Both the position numbers and the translations under genes were made by a program. This document shows positions 1 to 10,418 of a stretch of 64,000 bases of DNA, piece after piece. Source of the DNA: Hydractinia symbiolongicarpus. Its lineage: Eukaryota; Cnidaria; Hydrozoa; Anthoathecata; Hydractiniidae. The notes under the pieces are model-generated. The model was not told the DNA's origin. It saw nothing but the letters and a program-made list of their open reading frames with translations, and made no database searches. Numbering within the stretch: the stretch's first letter is position 1; the number at the start of each line of letters is the position of its first letter. Location of the stretch: contig NC_079876.1 of the NCBI RefSeq assembly GCF_029227915.1, forward strand, positions 12,030,001 through 12,094,000. Reading direction: 5' to 3'.

Positions 1-310
1 AATTTTTGTGGAGTTTATTTAACTGTGTTTTGAAAAGATTTCTTTCAAGCAACGTAGCAAATAAGCTTTAGGAACACTGCAAACAAATCCAATCTCCTGT
101 CGACCCTACTAACAAAAGAGGACCCCTAAAATTTATTCAAGGAAAAAAAAATAGATTTAGAATATTTAATTTTTCTAATTTTCTTTAATTGAAACTATCA
201 TTTTCTTGTTTAAATTTAACACAAAATGAGTTTTTTTGCTGACAAAGCGACCTTTTTTCTTATAAAAAACCACATCTCTCAATCCTGTCAGTTTTTCGGG
301 TTAGGACACC
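1..310. other. AT-rich upstream DNA, no gene seen
   Basis: I see no open reading frame, RNA gene or recognisable repeat here. It is the distal upstream flank of the oxygenase/phosphomevalonate kinase gene. Confidence 0.5.
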
Positions 311-379
311 TTTTAAAAACATTCTCCCGCTATTTTTAAAAACATTTTCCCGCCATTTTTAAAAATATTTTCCCGCTAT
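311..379 (+). promoter_or_regulatory. Three exact-length 23-bp tandem units, each with an E2F-like site
   Basis: Three consecutive 23-bp units differ at only a few positions. Each contains a core of the form TCTCCCGC or TTTTCCCGC, and TTTCCCGC matches the known E2F/DP consensus (TTTSSCGC). A TATA-like TTTATATAAT follows at 381-390, so the array sits at a proximal-promoter position for the gene that begins coding at 1282. Control of that gene by E2F is inferred. Confidence 0.5.
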
Positions 380-380
380 G

Positions 381-390
381 TTTATATAAT
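381..390 (+). promoter_or_regulatory. TATA-like box of the downstream gene
   Basis: TTTATATAAT lies directly after the E2F-like array. Transcription would be expected to start about 25-35 bp downstream, near 410-425. The transcript would include a non-coding first exon ending at the strong donor CGCAG/GTAAAG (exon end 586). Confidence 0.35.
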
Positions 391-586
391 GAGCAATACT
401 AAAGTTGCTATGTCAGCTATTTTTGAAGAAGGAAATATAAATAATAAAATAAATAATCCTTCAATTTTTTGAGAAGTGTTTAAACCATCGAAACTGTATT
501 AGAAAGTTTTGATAGTTGGTTTCAGTGTTGACTAAAACACAAAGTTTTTATTTTTATCCAGAGCTGTCGTTGATTGTTGATCGCAG

Positions 587-1281
587 GTAAAGTTTTTCTT
601 AATTCTAATTTATTTTTTTATGAATTTTTTGTTTATTTTTATTTACCATCTTCTTTTCAGATAACATTTTTTTTTAATATTTCCTTTTGCGTAAAATCTA
701 CAACAAATATGGTCTGCAGGCTACCTTGTCCCTAGGGTTTTATTAATTTTGTGTATTGTAGCAAAATAAAAGTTCTTGAAACATGATACCACTTCAATAA
801 CATAATTTATTTTTATTTTTCTAATTTAATAACATAATCTAGCTATTACGCAAACTCTTAAAAACTCTTTAAAAAAGTCAATTTTAGTGTCCTCTTTGTC
901 AGGTCCTAAAAAGAAAATGCGTCATTTATCGGTGCAAGATATGACAAGACAAAACACCAACTTCTTGTTAAATATAAAGTTACAATTATTGATACTTTAA
1001 AGCAAATATTTATGCAAACTAAATTTGTTTATAAAGCAGTACTGACGGTGTATGGAAGGTCTTGTTTTTTTTATCTAAAGGAGTGGCTACAGCTTTCTTT
1101 TCTTTTGGGAAATATTATATTAAAAAGTGTTTTATAGCATTCAGTAGAGTATTTGACTTCTGTTTTTTTTTGGTCCAACATGAGAATCATCGATTTCGGA
1201 AAGCAAAAGAAGTAATAGTTTACTTCCAAAGTTCATCTTAATTAATGGAATTTTCATACATAAATTCACTTTAGATTAGCA
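587..1281 (+). other. 5' leader with probable non-coding intron
   Basis: A good donor (GT at 587) is followed by pyrimidine-rich acceptors ending at 660 (TTCTTTTCAG) and 1274 (CACTTTAG). Either would place the leader in two exons before the ATG at 1282. No ORF is visible. Which acceptor is used cannot be told from sequence. Confidence 0.35.
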
Positions 1282-2895
1282 ATGAACAAGCAAGAAGGAG
1301 GAATAGTCAACCCTCAAGTGAAGGAAGAAATTGATAAGAAGATTATCGCTCAGACATTTTCACATCTACTCGAAGGCTCTACATTACTGGATTGCGAATC
1401 GGACGTAAGGGGTTTCCGTTTAGTAATTCCAGGGTTAGATACAGTGCGGGAAGTGTCTAATATTTTGTCGAGTGAAGAATGTAAAGCGATCATCAATGCA
1501 ACGTCTTCTTGTGATGAAGGGTTTAGCCGACCCAAAGCCTTCTCCCGAGAACACCGGGATTGCCACCGGATTCACACTGTAGATAAAACAATGAGTGACG
1601 TCATGATGCGAAGATTACGTCCGTATTTGCCAGAACTGATCAAAATTGATGGAGTCCGTTGGAAACTTAGTAGGTTCACCCACCATTGGCGATATGTTCG
1701 ATATTATCCAGGAGGTCATTTTAGTCCGCACTATGATGGTGTTAAAATGAGTTCGACACCTATACCATGTATGTCTGTATTTACAGTACAGATATACCTG
1801 AACGGAAATGAATCGTTTACAGGAGGCTCAACCTTATTCTATCCAGATTACAGGCCAAATCGTTCCGAATCACGTGAGGTTCCATACGGGCACGTGTCTA
1901 AGTTTGACCCTTTTACGGAGAATGATTACCGGGTCTTTTCTGTTGAAGCGGAAAGTGGAAAAGCCCTTATTTTTAACCATGCTTTAAACACGCTGCATGA
2001 AGGGAGTCCTGTTTTAACAGGTACAAAATTCATTATGCGAGGTGACATCTTATATACCTCGCTTCCGGATGATGTATACCTCCTCCCAACCACATTGGAA
2101 GAACGTGCAGATAATTCTGTTTTAAGTGCGCGTCATTGGTGTCCATTCACAGCTGAAAGACATGGAACAAGGAATCATGTTGGTCAGGTATGGTATTGTG
2201 TTTGCGCCACTGATATGCATGGCGCTGTTATTGATCAACAAAACTGTTGGCATGAGAATAAAAGTGACATAGCCGAGATGAACTCACCAGTTGTCAATTC
2301 TACTGCTCCTTCTAAAGTTTTAGTACTGGTCAGTGGTAAAAGAGCTACGGGGAAAGATTTTATTTCAGATAGGCTTGCCGATGCGCTCACTAAGCAAGGT
2401 TTTTCCGTTTATCGCACAGCATTGGGAAACATCAACAAACAAATTTATGCACAGTCAGCAGGAGTAGATTTTAACCGGCTTTCAACCGATCGAGCGTTTA
2501 AAGAATTACATCGAATTCGATTAATTGAGCACCATACAAAGCGAAATTCTCAAGATCCTGAATGGTGTGTGAAGGAGGTACTAAACAAATCAAAAAACTC
2601 AGACATTTTGCTTTTGAGCGATTTACGTACAATAGAAGATTTGGTTTGGTTTAAGAAGCAAGGTATCCCAGTAGTTATTTTGCGCATTAGTGCTCCAGAT
2701 AAAGTGCGCATGCGCCGTGGATGGGATCCGTGTCCAGTAAAGGATGTTTTACGGACTGAGACTGATTTAGATAGTTATACAGACTGGACAGCCTGTTGGG
2801 ATAACAACAACGACGATGATGATGAGGGAGGCACACTCCTGCAAGAATGGATTGAATTTACTGTCATCCCTCGCATTTTTTCGGCTTCCGTCTAG
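1282..2895 (+). CDS. 2OG-Fe(II) oxygenase fused to phosphomevalonate kinase
   Basis: A 537-aa protein encoded without introns. Residues about 50-260 form a prolyl-4-hydroxylase-like 2-oxoglutarate/Fe(II) dioxygenase: the HxD iron ligands are H150 and D152 (in FSPHYDG), the distal ligand is H239 (TLHEGSP), and the 2OG-binding basic residue is K249 or R253. A linker of about 80 residues carries several Cys and His. Residues about 345-535 match animal-type phosphomevalonate kinase: the modified P-loop SGKRATGKDF (351-360), the LSDLRTIEDLVWFK segment (445-458) and the RRGW loop (478-481). That enzyme makes mevalonate diphosphate from phosphomevalonate and is normally a separate protein of about 190 aa. 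All key motifs are intact, so both activities may be kept. The oxygenase substrate is unknown. The ATG at 1282 is the first in frame. The fusion is seen directly in one uninterrupted frame; its function is inferred. Confidence 0.88.
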   Translation: MNKQEGGIVNPQVKEEIDKKIIAQTFSHLLEGSTLLDCESDVRGFRLVIPGLDTVREVSNILSSEECKAIINATSSCDEGFSRPKAFSREHRDCHRIHTVDKTMSDVMMRRLRPYLPELIKIDGVRWKLSRFTHHWRYVRYYPGGHFSPHYDGVKMSSTPIPCMSVFTVQIYLNGNESFTGGSTLFYPDYRPNRSESREVPYGHVSKFDPFTENDYRVFSVEAESGKALIFNHALNTLHEGSPVLTGTKFIMRGDILYTSLPDDVYLLPTTLEERADNSVLSARHWCPFTAERHGTRNHVGQVWYCVCATDMHGAVIDQQNCWHENKSDIAEMNSPVVNSTAPSKVLVLVSGKRATGKDFISDRLADALTKQGFSVYRTALGNINKQIYAQSAGVDFNRLSTDRAFKELHRIRLIEHHTKRNSQDPEWCVKEVLNKSKNSDILLLSDLRTIEDLVWFKKQGIPVVILRISAPDKVRMRRGWDPCPVKDVLRTETDLDSYTDWTACWDNNNDDDDEGGTLLQEWIEFTVIPRIFSASV

Positions 2896-3353
2896 AAAGC
2901 TAATGGAAGATAAAGACTTATATTTAAGAACGCATAATCTCGTCCCAGAGCCCTTTTTTCCTTCGACAATGTCGGAGGACAAGAAGAAATAGTTCTAAAT
3001 ATATATTCTGGCCATTTGAGATTATCGGAGAAAGAAATAGAACACTGGGGATGAGGTTGATAAACGCATTATAATTATTTTATTAATTTGTCTTTAAGAT
3101 TTCTCAAATATTTTTTTTACTAGTTTTGTAAGTTTCCCAGATCTTTCAAAAATATATATATTTTTTTTACAGTTTCACAGTTTTAGTAGCAATGTTTCAA
3201 CGTTCAAAGTAATCTCTTCCTTCTCTGCAACAGTTTCCGTATAAACTTTGCAGTGCTTTGCATATTTGCATTTAGAAACAAGAGATTCGAATGTTTTGTA
3301 AACAACTTGGTTTCAACTTTTTGAATGTCTAAAAAATATTTAGGTAATGATTA
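2896..3353. other. 3' flank, no further gene seen
   Basis: This is the probable 3' UTR and spacer of the fusion gene. No clear AATAAA lies close to the stop. A fragment resembling the TCTCGTCCCAGAGC motif (2938 onward) recurs at about 10328 and may be a MITE end. Confidence 0.4.
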
Positions 3354-4406
3354 TTGAATTTCCGCGCCCGAAGACGTAGGAAATACTTTAAAACCGTCGT
3401 TTTTTTCTTTCGGAGCATTTTTTGAGAAAAAACCGACCCTGGGATTTCACGTTTCTCTGAGAAGAGGATAGTATTGGTATAACTGACTAACTAACTAACC
3501 CTGTTCCAAATGAAATGCACAGTTAACAAAAAAAGTATGCTGAACATAATGGTGACATCATAATTTTGATTTTTGTCACCTAAATGTCATTTTAGGCCAA
3601 AATTTGTCCAAAAATTAAAACTACTTTATTTTTGACAAAATTAGGCACAGTTAACAACAAAAGTATGCTAAACATGATGGTGACATCAAAATTTTGATTT
3701 CTTGTTACCTAAATGTCATTTTAGGCCAAAATTGGTCTAAAAATTAAAACTACTTTATTTTAGACAAAATTAGGCACAGTTAACAAAAAAAGTATGCTGA
3801 ACATGATGGTGACATCAAAATTTTGATTTTTGTCACCTAAATGCCATTTTAGGCCAAAATTAGTCCAAAAATTAAAACCACTTCATTTTCGGCCAAATTT
3901 GGCACAGTTAACAAATAAAGTATGCTAAAAATGATGATGATTCAAAAGTTTGATTTTTGTCACATGTCATTTCAGGCCAAAATTTGTCCAAGAATTAAAA
4001 CTACTCTATTTTCGACAAAAATTGGCACAGTTAATAAAAAAAGTATGCTGAAAATGATGGTCACATCAAAATTTTGATTTTTTGTCAACTAAATGCCGTT
4101 TAAGACTATAAACGTTTCAATCGCAGGACTTTCAACCATAAATGATAGGCTGTATTTTTTGTTAGCAATTTCTTTTAAAATGTGAGTTTATTATGACACG
4201 TTTCGTTTTGTTTGCGTTTGTTGTAAGATATAATGTCACTTGTGTGCTTTATCTTCAGAGCTTCATGCACCAAACCTCTTCGAATGTTTGATAACATTCG
4301 AAGCATGATAACATTCGAAGCATGATAACACAACAAATTAGCAGGTTGTCATCAAATATTTTGGTGTAGCGAGTGGAAATTCTTAGAGCCCCCAGGGCTT
4401 CTTGTT
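3354..4406 (+). mobile_element. Helentron-like non-autonomous element (HINE type), copy A
   Basis: The left end is TTGAATTTCCGCGCCCGAAG. The right end carries the near inverse (GGAAATTC), then a short hairpin AGCCC-CCA-GGGCT, then TCTTGTT. Between them lie about five diverged copies of a ~130-bp unit starting CACAGTTAACAA. Short subterminal inverted repeats, a tandem core and a 3' hairpin are the known architecture of Helentron-associated elements. The same ends occur in the copies near 10.4, 13.1 and 41.2 kb. It encodes no protein. The Helentron assignment is inferred from structure. Confidence 0.65.
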
Positions 4407-5021
4407 TGCTTTTAAACATGCGTTAAAAATATTTATCACGAAGTGAATGACTTTCTGCTTTTGCTTTCTCCATTTTTTTACCTGTTGTACAATTTGGAAT
4501 ATTTTTCTTTCTTGTTTCCTTAGAGACTACTCTTTCGTTTGTTTTCGTCTCAGCAGCAATTTATAGGCGTAGAAAAGAATATTAAGACAAGATAAATGCT
4601 CACACGATTTGTGAGGAGAATATTCTTCAAAAACATCATTTTAACTTGAATATGAATATGCTCTAATCCATGGTTTATTTTCTACTTGCAGTACAGATAG
4701 AAAAGCATATTTTATAACGGTAAAAAGAACAGATTGCCGGAAAAAAAATTTCCAACGTTAATCTTCCTCAACAAAAAAAAATCCCAACGAATGTACCAAC
4801 CAATGCATTTCTGAAAGTATTTTTTTCTTATGGTTATGCTAACAGCTTCTTAGGCAGCCTTCACATAAAGTTTCTTTGAGGAGGCTAAATGAATATTTTA
4901 ATTTCGGTCTCTTGTGTAATCTTTATAAGCATAAGCAATTTCATGGTTTCGGGCGAAATCAAACTCATTGCGGAGTCGTTTTTTATTGTGGTTACACCTT
5001 TCTCATGCAAATAGTTTTGCC
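4407..5021. other. AT-rich spacer, decayed downstream part of the Harbinger remnant
   Basis: No intact gene is seen. The stretch adjoining 5022 probably continues the decayed transposase on the minus strand but is too damaged to read. Confidence 0.3.
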
Positions 5022-5469
5022 TCATTTTATGGCGAGAATAATGATGGTGTTTTTCTTGCGGTAGCCGAATTGGAATATGGATTCCATAACTAATGGCATG
5101 ACGAACTTGGATTTAAACTCATTTGTAGCTTTTATGAAATCCTTTTTAGTCCTTGGGAATTTAACCATTTCAGGACCAAGTACTTCACTGATGACACGAC
5201 ACACAATTCATAGAGATAGATAAACAGTATAAGAAAACACCACATGTGTTGGCGGACATTTTTAATGATCCTTGGTCCTTAAGATGATATAAAACTAGAG
5301 CTAGTCTTTTTTCTACTGAAATACTCGGCGTGTCCAATTTATGTTCAGGAAAATTCGACATATCTCCGGCGGCTCCCGCGTTTTTGCGATTAAGCCGCCA
5401 GAACCAGATCGCAGCTTCGTCCAACGCAAGGAAACGGCAATCTTGGTTGGAGCAAGTTGAAGTGAACAT
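5022..5469 (-). pseudogene. PIF/Harbinger (HARBI1-like) transposase remnant
   Basis: Two overlapping minus-strand frames (5469-5185 and 5204-5022) together match the N-terminal and early DDE region of HARBI1-like transposases. The first has ISVEKRLALVLYHLKDQGSL followed by SANTCGV; the second has VISEVLGPEMVKFP. One frameshift near 5190-5200 separates them. The catalytic DDE part beyond GFPxxxGxIDGTH is lost or unreadable. It is a dead fragment. Confidence 0.65.
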
Positions 5470-7904
5470 AATTAGAAAAGAAGCTTTGAGTTTTAGTTTT
5501 GTAGTATGTTATAATTAGAACTAAAATATGGAAAAAGTTGTACAACAAAGATAGAGAAAAATTACTTCTGCCAGCCATATAGCTAAAAGTTGAGGTGTTT
5601 CATACATCTTCAGATTTTAGTTGCATAGCTAGGTAAAAGATTGGAGTCAGAAGCAGCTCTAGTCTAGTCTAGCTAGCTAAATACTATATACTTTTGGGTC
5701 AAGTGATTTCTGGAATGACAGCTCAAGGTAAGACTTCAGAGTTGGCCAGTCATGAAAAAACAGCAAGCTATTCAAGCTATTGTGAGCTAAATATACATTC
5801 TTAGGTTTAAGAAATATTCCAAATTTAAAATATCACTGTTACTGTTGTATTCACATCTTTGTTCAACTTCTATATAGCTAGTTAGCATAATTTGATGTTT
5901 TTCCTGACCGACTGTTGGCTAGTAACACCTAGTTCCGGATAGAGGTAGCTACAGATATGGAAACACATTGTAAAAGGGAAACTGTTTCCGGATTCAGAAA
6001 CCTGTTGTTGATTTTTTCCCCATAGAACAATAACAGATGGTTTAAAAAACAGGGGTATTTTCAATATATAAAATGTCTAATAACTGGTTAAAGTTTATAA
6101 GTCAAGTTGCTTATTGGGCACCAAAACCCATGAGTGCTAGTCGAATTTGGACTAACTAAGGTTTTCATATTCAGAAACTATGATTTTTGTACCGAAAAAG
6201 TTTATAAACAGAAACTGTTTCCATATATATCCGTATAAACCTTTTCCCAAACTGTAGCCTTACACTATATGGTGTGACTTGTTGATTTCCGTCGCCGCTA
6301 TGCGGGGCAGAATCTTTAAAATCGCCTGCTGGGAGATAGATAGAGAGGGACAGCACAAAGCCCGGACGCTGTTAAGTTTTTGTCCAGGCTAAACGCTCGG
6401 AAAATTCCATTTTTGCGAAAGCCAATGAAGATGCTTTATTTTAATCTCTGTCAATTAAATGACCAATCCGAACAGAGAGTGTACTCTTCGTGTGGCCAGA
6501 ACATTCCGTGTGCGGCCATGACTAAAAGTGCTTACATTTTGTTGGTCGCCCCCTTGCTAGTCTCTTTGGTTTGGTCGTAGTAGCTTTATTAATGGGGAGC
6601 TAAGCACTATTTTTTAAATTCGTGTATTTTATCAGGTAAGAATTATTTTATATATAGCTAAGTAAGAAAAGTGTGCTGGCTAGCTAGCTATCTTAGTTTT
6701 TGGTGCTGACTTGGATCTCCTTTTGATTGGTGCTGACATACCTTTCATGAAATTACTTACTTGCTAGCTAGCTATGGAGCTAGCTATACAAAAGAGTGCT
6801 TTGATTAGAGTGCCTTTTTTTCTTAAAGAGCAAGCAACAAAAACCTTTATCCTATCTTGCGTAGTTCTTCCATGACTGGACACTGTTTTTATGGGAAAAA
6901 GGGGGGCTAAAAATAACTTCCAAATGACACTTTGTGGGACTACTTCTATCAGATAAAAAGATATATATATATTCGCACAGGATTTTTTTTATATTTTTTG
7001 CAGAAAAGTTGTCGAAACGTGACAAAAGTTTATTGTTGCTTGCACTGAGCAGTCGGTGAACTGATAATTAATAGTTTGCTGATGCAGGAGAATTAGATGC
7101 TACGCCTAGTATAATTGGCTGTTAACAGCTAACTGCGTCTTTTCCATGTTTTTTCTTGATATCAGAATAGTTTTGTTGTTTAATAATATAGACGACATAT
7201 GTACTGCTAGCTACACTAAAATTATATCTTTTTGGCAAAATCGTTTCTTGTTCTTTTTCTTGAAGCAGTTTTAATTGAAGCGCAACTTTATGTTGATCTA
7301 TATAAATATAGATGGCTATGGGAAGATCGATAACGAAGAAAAGTGAAAATTTAAGTAAAAAGATATATATCGTATAAGGAGCTGTATAAGCGGCTAATAA
7401 TACTGTATGCACCGTATATATTATTCTGCATAGATAAGTAGAATGTCTATATATTTTATATGGCTAGCCTTACAAATCCTGTCTATTATTTTCAGAAAAG
7501 GTCATATCTTAGATAGGGAGTCCTAGTCCGGGGCTATGGTAGCATAATATTGAATTGCCGCCAAGGGGAATCGTACCCCGTTCTCCCGCACAAAGTGCCA
7601 AAGTTATAACCAACAAGCTATGGCGCCATTGAAACGGCTTACTATTCTGTTACTGGCTAATTATCAGTTCTCCTTGTGCCTAATTTGCTTGAAAATCTTC
7701 CTTGAGATCAATCTCACAAAATATACCTGTCCATCACATCGCATGGACTTGTATCTTTGTATTAAATTCCCTTTTAAAATCAAAGGGGCAAAGAGAGGTT
7801 AAGAAAGAGACAATATTTAAACAACCTGGTTTTAATGCAGTTTATGGTTAAATTGTATATATTCTTGTTTCTTATTTTTAAAACGTTCAGATCAGCTGTT
7901 ATCA
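5470..7904. other. Intergenic, no convincing gene
   Basis: AT-rich with many TAGCTAGC clusters (for example 5668-5684, 6655-6790). Small ORFs are present but none has recognisable similarity. A short frame at 6519-6581 (MTKSAYILLVAPLLVSLVWS) resembles a signal peptide but hits a stop with no good donor. A TATATATA run is at 6961-6970. Confidence 0.4.
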
Positions 7905-8364
7905 AACCATGTACCATCACCATTTTCAAAAAATTTTCAACAAGAGAGTAAATTTTGAAGGCTTAAATACTGAAATGCTAATATGTATTTATTGCTGAAT
8001 TAATAAACAATGAACTATGTCATCATTTAAATTGAGCTCGTTCAGAAGTTATTATATTCGAATCGTCAAGTTTCTACATAGCCAGATTTGTATTCTGGAA
8101 TTTCCTGAATTTTCCTGATCACTTTTAAAAATATCCAGTTAAAGTTTTAACTGTTATTTTAGAATACTTCATATAGCTATGTAAAATTTTTATTTTTTAT
8201 TTATTGAGTTGTATTTTAACATTGCAGGTTAGTTACAAAAATAGTTAAGAATCGTGATACTCGTGATTTGTTTACCCCATAATTCTCCGTTTTCAAGGTC
8301 CACTTTAAATTTCAAAATCTTTCAGGCTAATGACGGAAATCTTAAAGCCGCAGGGCTTCTTGTT
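7905..8364 (+). mobile_element. Second repeat family with hairpin-CTTCTTGTT 3' end, copy 1
   Basis: It aligns along its length with 33255-33618, sharing a CCATTTT start, TTGCTGAA.TAAT, a TTTCC.GAATTTTC block and GGAAATCT near the end. It finishes in GCAGGGCTTCTTGTT, the same 3' terminus as the Helentron-like elements of the window, though its body is unrelated to theirs. Left boundary is approximate. Confidence 0.5.
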
Positions 8365-8811
8365 CTAATTTAATCTGAATTTATTTTAGGTATATTAAAA
8401 TCCTAGAAAATTTAAAAACTTCTGTTGAGGACCGGCCGCACCCTGTACCATTTACAATTTTTAAGTAGCGCAGACCCTATTTGAGACGACATGATTGGTA
8501 TGCGAAATGCATCTTGCCAGAATGACGTCATCCAATAAAATTTTGGACATGCTGCAAAGTGTTTCGTCACTATTAAATTTGCCAAAAATGGTTATGATAC
8601 AACGAGTGTTGGTGCTGCTGGTGATAAAACACCTAGAAAGACTGGCCTTAAGTATCCCGTGTAGTATCTTTCCTAAACCATTTTGTGTTGGGAGTGAGAG
8701 AATGTCTTTAAAATCAGCCAACTTCATAATGGTTTGATAATCCATCCTGAAATTACGCAGCCACTACTCCTGTGGCATACGTCCGTACAACATATTCTGC
8801 CACTATATATT
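8365..8811. other. Unassigned; open minus frame of 94 codons
   Basis: A minus-strand frame at 8745-8461 stays open for 94 codons but I recognise no family. An overlapping plus frame (8495-8737) is equally open, so neither is convincing. ATGACGTCAT at about 8523 begins a short motif repeated at about 12223. Confidence 0.2.
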
Positions 8812-8919
8812 TAACCTCGTCCCCAGGATATTGTTGCCCCTGAGCCGTTATTACGGAGTGGCCCTTTTCGCCGCTATCTACTTCATCAACAAGGCAAAAT
8901 GCCCTTGGAACGAGGTTGC
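8812..8919 (+). mobile_element. ~108-bp MITE with AACCTCGT termini, copy 1
   Basis: It begins AACCTCGTCCCCAGG and ends CTTGGAACGAGGTT, an imperfect terminal inverted repeat. The interior matches 32021-32111 (GCCGCTATC.ACTTCATCAACAA). It has no coding capacity. Confidence 0.55.
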
Positions 8920-9042
8920 ATATTATTGTCCAACCTTAAAAATAGAAAAAAATTCTACTTACATCTCGCAGCTAGGTAGTTCAACAACAAACAAAAAAAC
9001 AAATATCCCTACCTCTTCACACTTTTTAATACATTATTCCAA

Positions 9043-9852
9043 TCTCTTTAATAATAGCCGTATTCCGTCTGCCTGCTTGTGCACGAGAAAAACGTTATGC
9101 TGCGGAAACACGTAATGCGATATATAAAGGACGGGCGACCCTGTGGATTTATCCACGGGCTAACGACTAGTCTATATTATAATACCCGTATACGTCTGTC
9201 CGTCTGTGACGCAAAATGGTAGCCAGGCTGCGCAAGTAGCGAGAAGCACGCAATGCGATATAAAAAGGACGGGCAAACCCGTGGATTTTTCCACGGGCTA
9301 ACGACTAGTCTCTATAATAATAACCGTCGTCTGTCTGTCTCTGTGCGGACCCCCCGCTGAGTTAGATAATTATGTTACGGAAACACGAATATCAAACGCG
9401 ATTTATTTTTATCCACGCGACGGGTAACTATAAAGGACGGGCGAACCCGTGAATTTTTCCACGGGCAACGACTAGTCTCTTCAATAATAGCCGTATTCCG
9501 TGTGTCAGTGTGTCTTCGAAAGGCGCGTCCTGTTACGGAAACACGAAATGCGATATATAAAAGACGGGCGACCCTGTGGATTTTTCCACGAGTTAACGAC
9601 TAGTCTCTTTAATAATAGCCGTCGTCTGTCTGTGTGTCCGCGAAGGACGCTTCCCGTAACATAAACACGAAATATTTAAAATGTGCACGAATATCAAATG
9701 CGATATAATTTTATCCACTTTGATGCAACGGGTAAATTTAAAGGACGGGTAAACCCGTGGATTTTTCCACGGGCTAACGACTAGTCCCCTTAATAATATG
9801 CGTATTCCGTCTGTCTATCACGCGAAGTGGCACCGCAAGTAGTGAGACCAGT
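9043..9852 (+). mobile_element. Head-to-tail array of five mini-Helitrons plus a partial sixth
   Basis: Units are 9043-9170, 9171-9308, 9309-9475, 9476-9603 and 9604-9784, then a 5' fragment from 9785. Each begins TC (typically TCTCTTTAATAATAGCCG) and ends with a GC-rich hairpin such as CCCGTGGATTTTTCCACGGG, a ~7-nt spacer, then CTAG. A 5' TC and a 3' hairpin followed by CTRR are the known canonical Helitron termini. The first unit is preceded by A, fitting insertion into AT. Consecutive units join CTAG directly to TC with no spacer. They are non-coding, 128-181 bp. Confidence 0.75.
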
Positions 9853-10418
9853 AAGTGTAATGTTTGTAATGTAATGTTTACATTTGAATGCGTTACCAGG
9901 TCGTTAATGGTCCAGCTGCCCTAAAATGAAAACATTTCGGTCCAAGCCGAAATGAAACCGCAGCGGCATAAAGGCTGCCTAAAACTTGAATGCAAAAAAT
10001 TGCAAATTTTTTTTTCACACCTTACCGGGACGTAGAGCATCGTGAGCCGGTCCATAATGCAAACATCGCCGAAATGCAGCAAACACATTGGACGTTGGTT
10101 ACTCGGTCATCAGAGACTTAAAATTTGTTCTAAACACCTAGGATATAAAGCAGTGGTGGTGACACATTATCTAATTTGCTTTCAACCTCAAGACTTTTCT
10201 TTTAGATGTTTGTATTCGAAGGAACCCTGGAAAAAGGGAACATGTGACAAATTCTGCAGCGAAAGTAATTACCTGCTTGCATAATCATTTGTTGCAACTA
10301 AAAAGGGGCAAATAATCGAGAATTATTCTCGTCCCCAGAGCTCTTTGAGATTGTCAAAAGGAGTATTGCTATTGTTGTAACTCCCTTAATGTCGATTATC
10401 TACGACAAAGTAAATTTG
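9853..10418. other. Unassigned spacer
   Basis: No recognisable gene. An 80-codon plus frame at 10042-10284 has no family similarity that I can see. TCTCGTCCCCAGAGC at about 10328 resembles the motif at 2938. Confidence 0.3.

Noticed and set aside
6519-6581. Signal-peptide-like short frame MTKSAYILLVAPLLVSLVWS
   Set aside because: It ends in a stop at once and no good splice donor precedes the stop. There is no following exon to join.
8461-8745. 94-codon minus frame
   Set aside because: No recognised family, and the opposite strand is open over nearly the same stretch.
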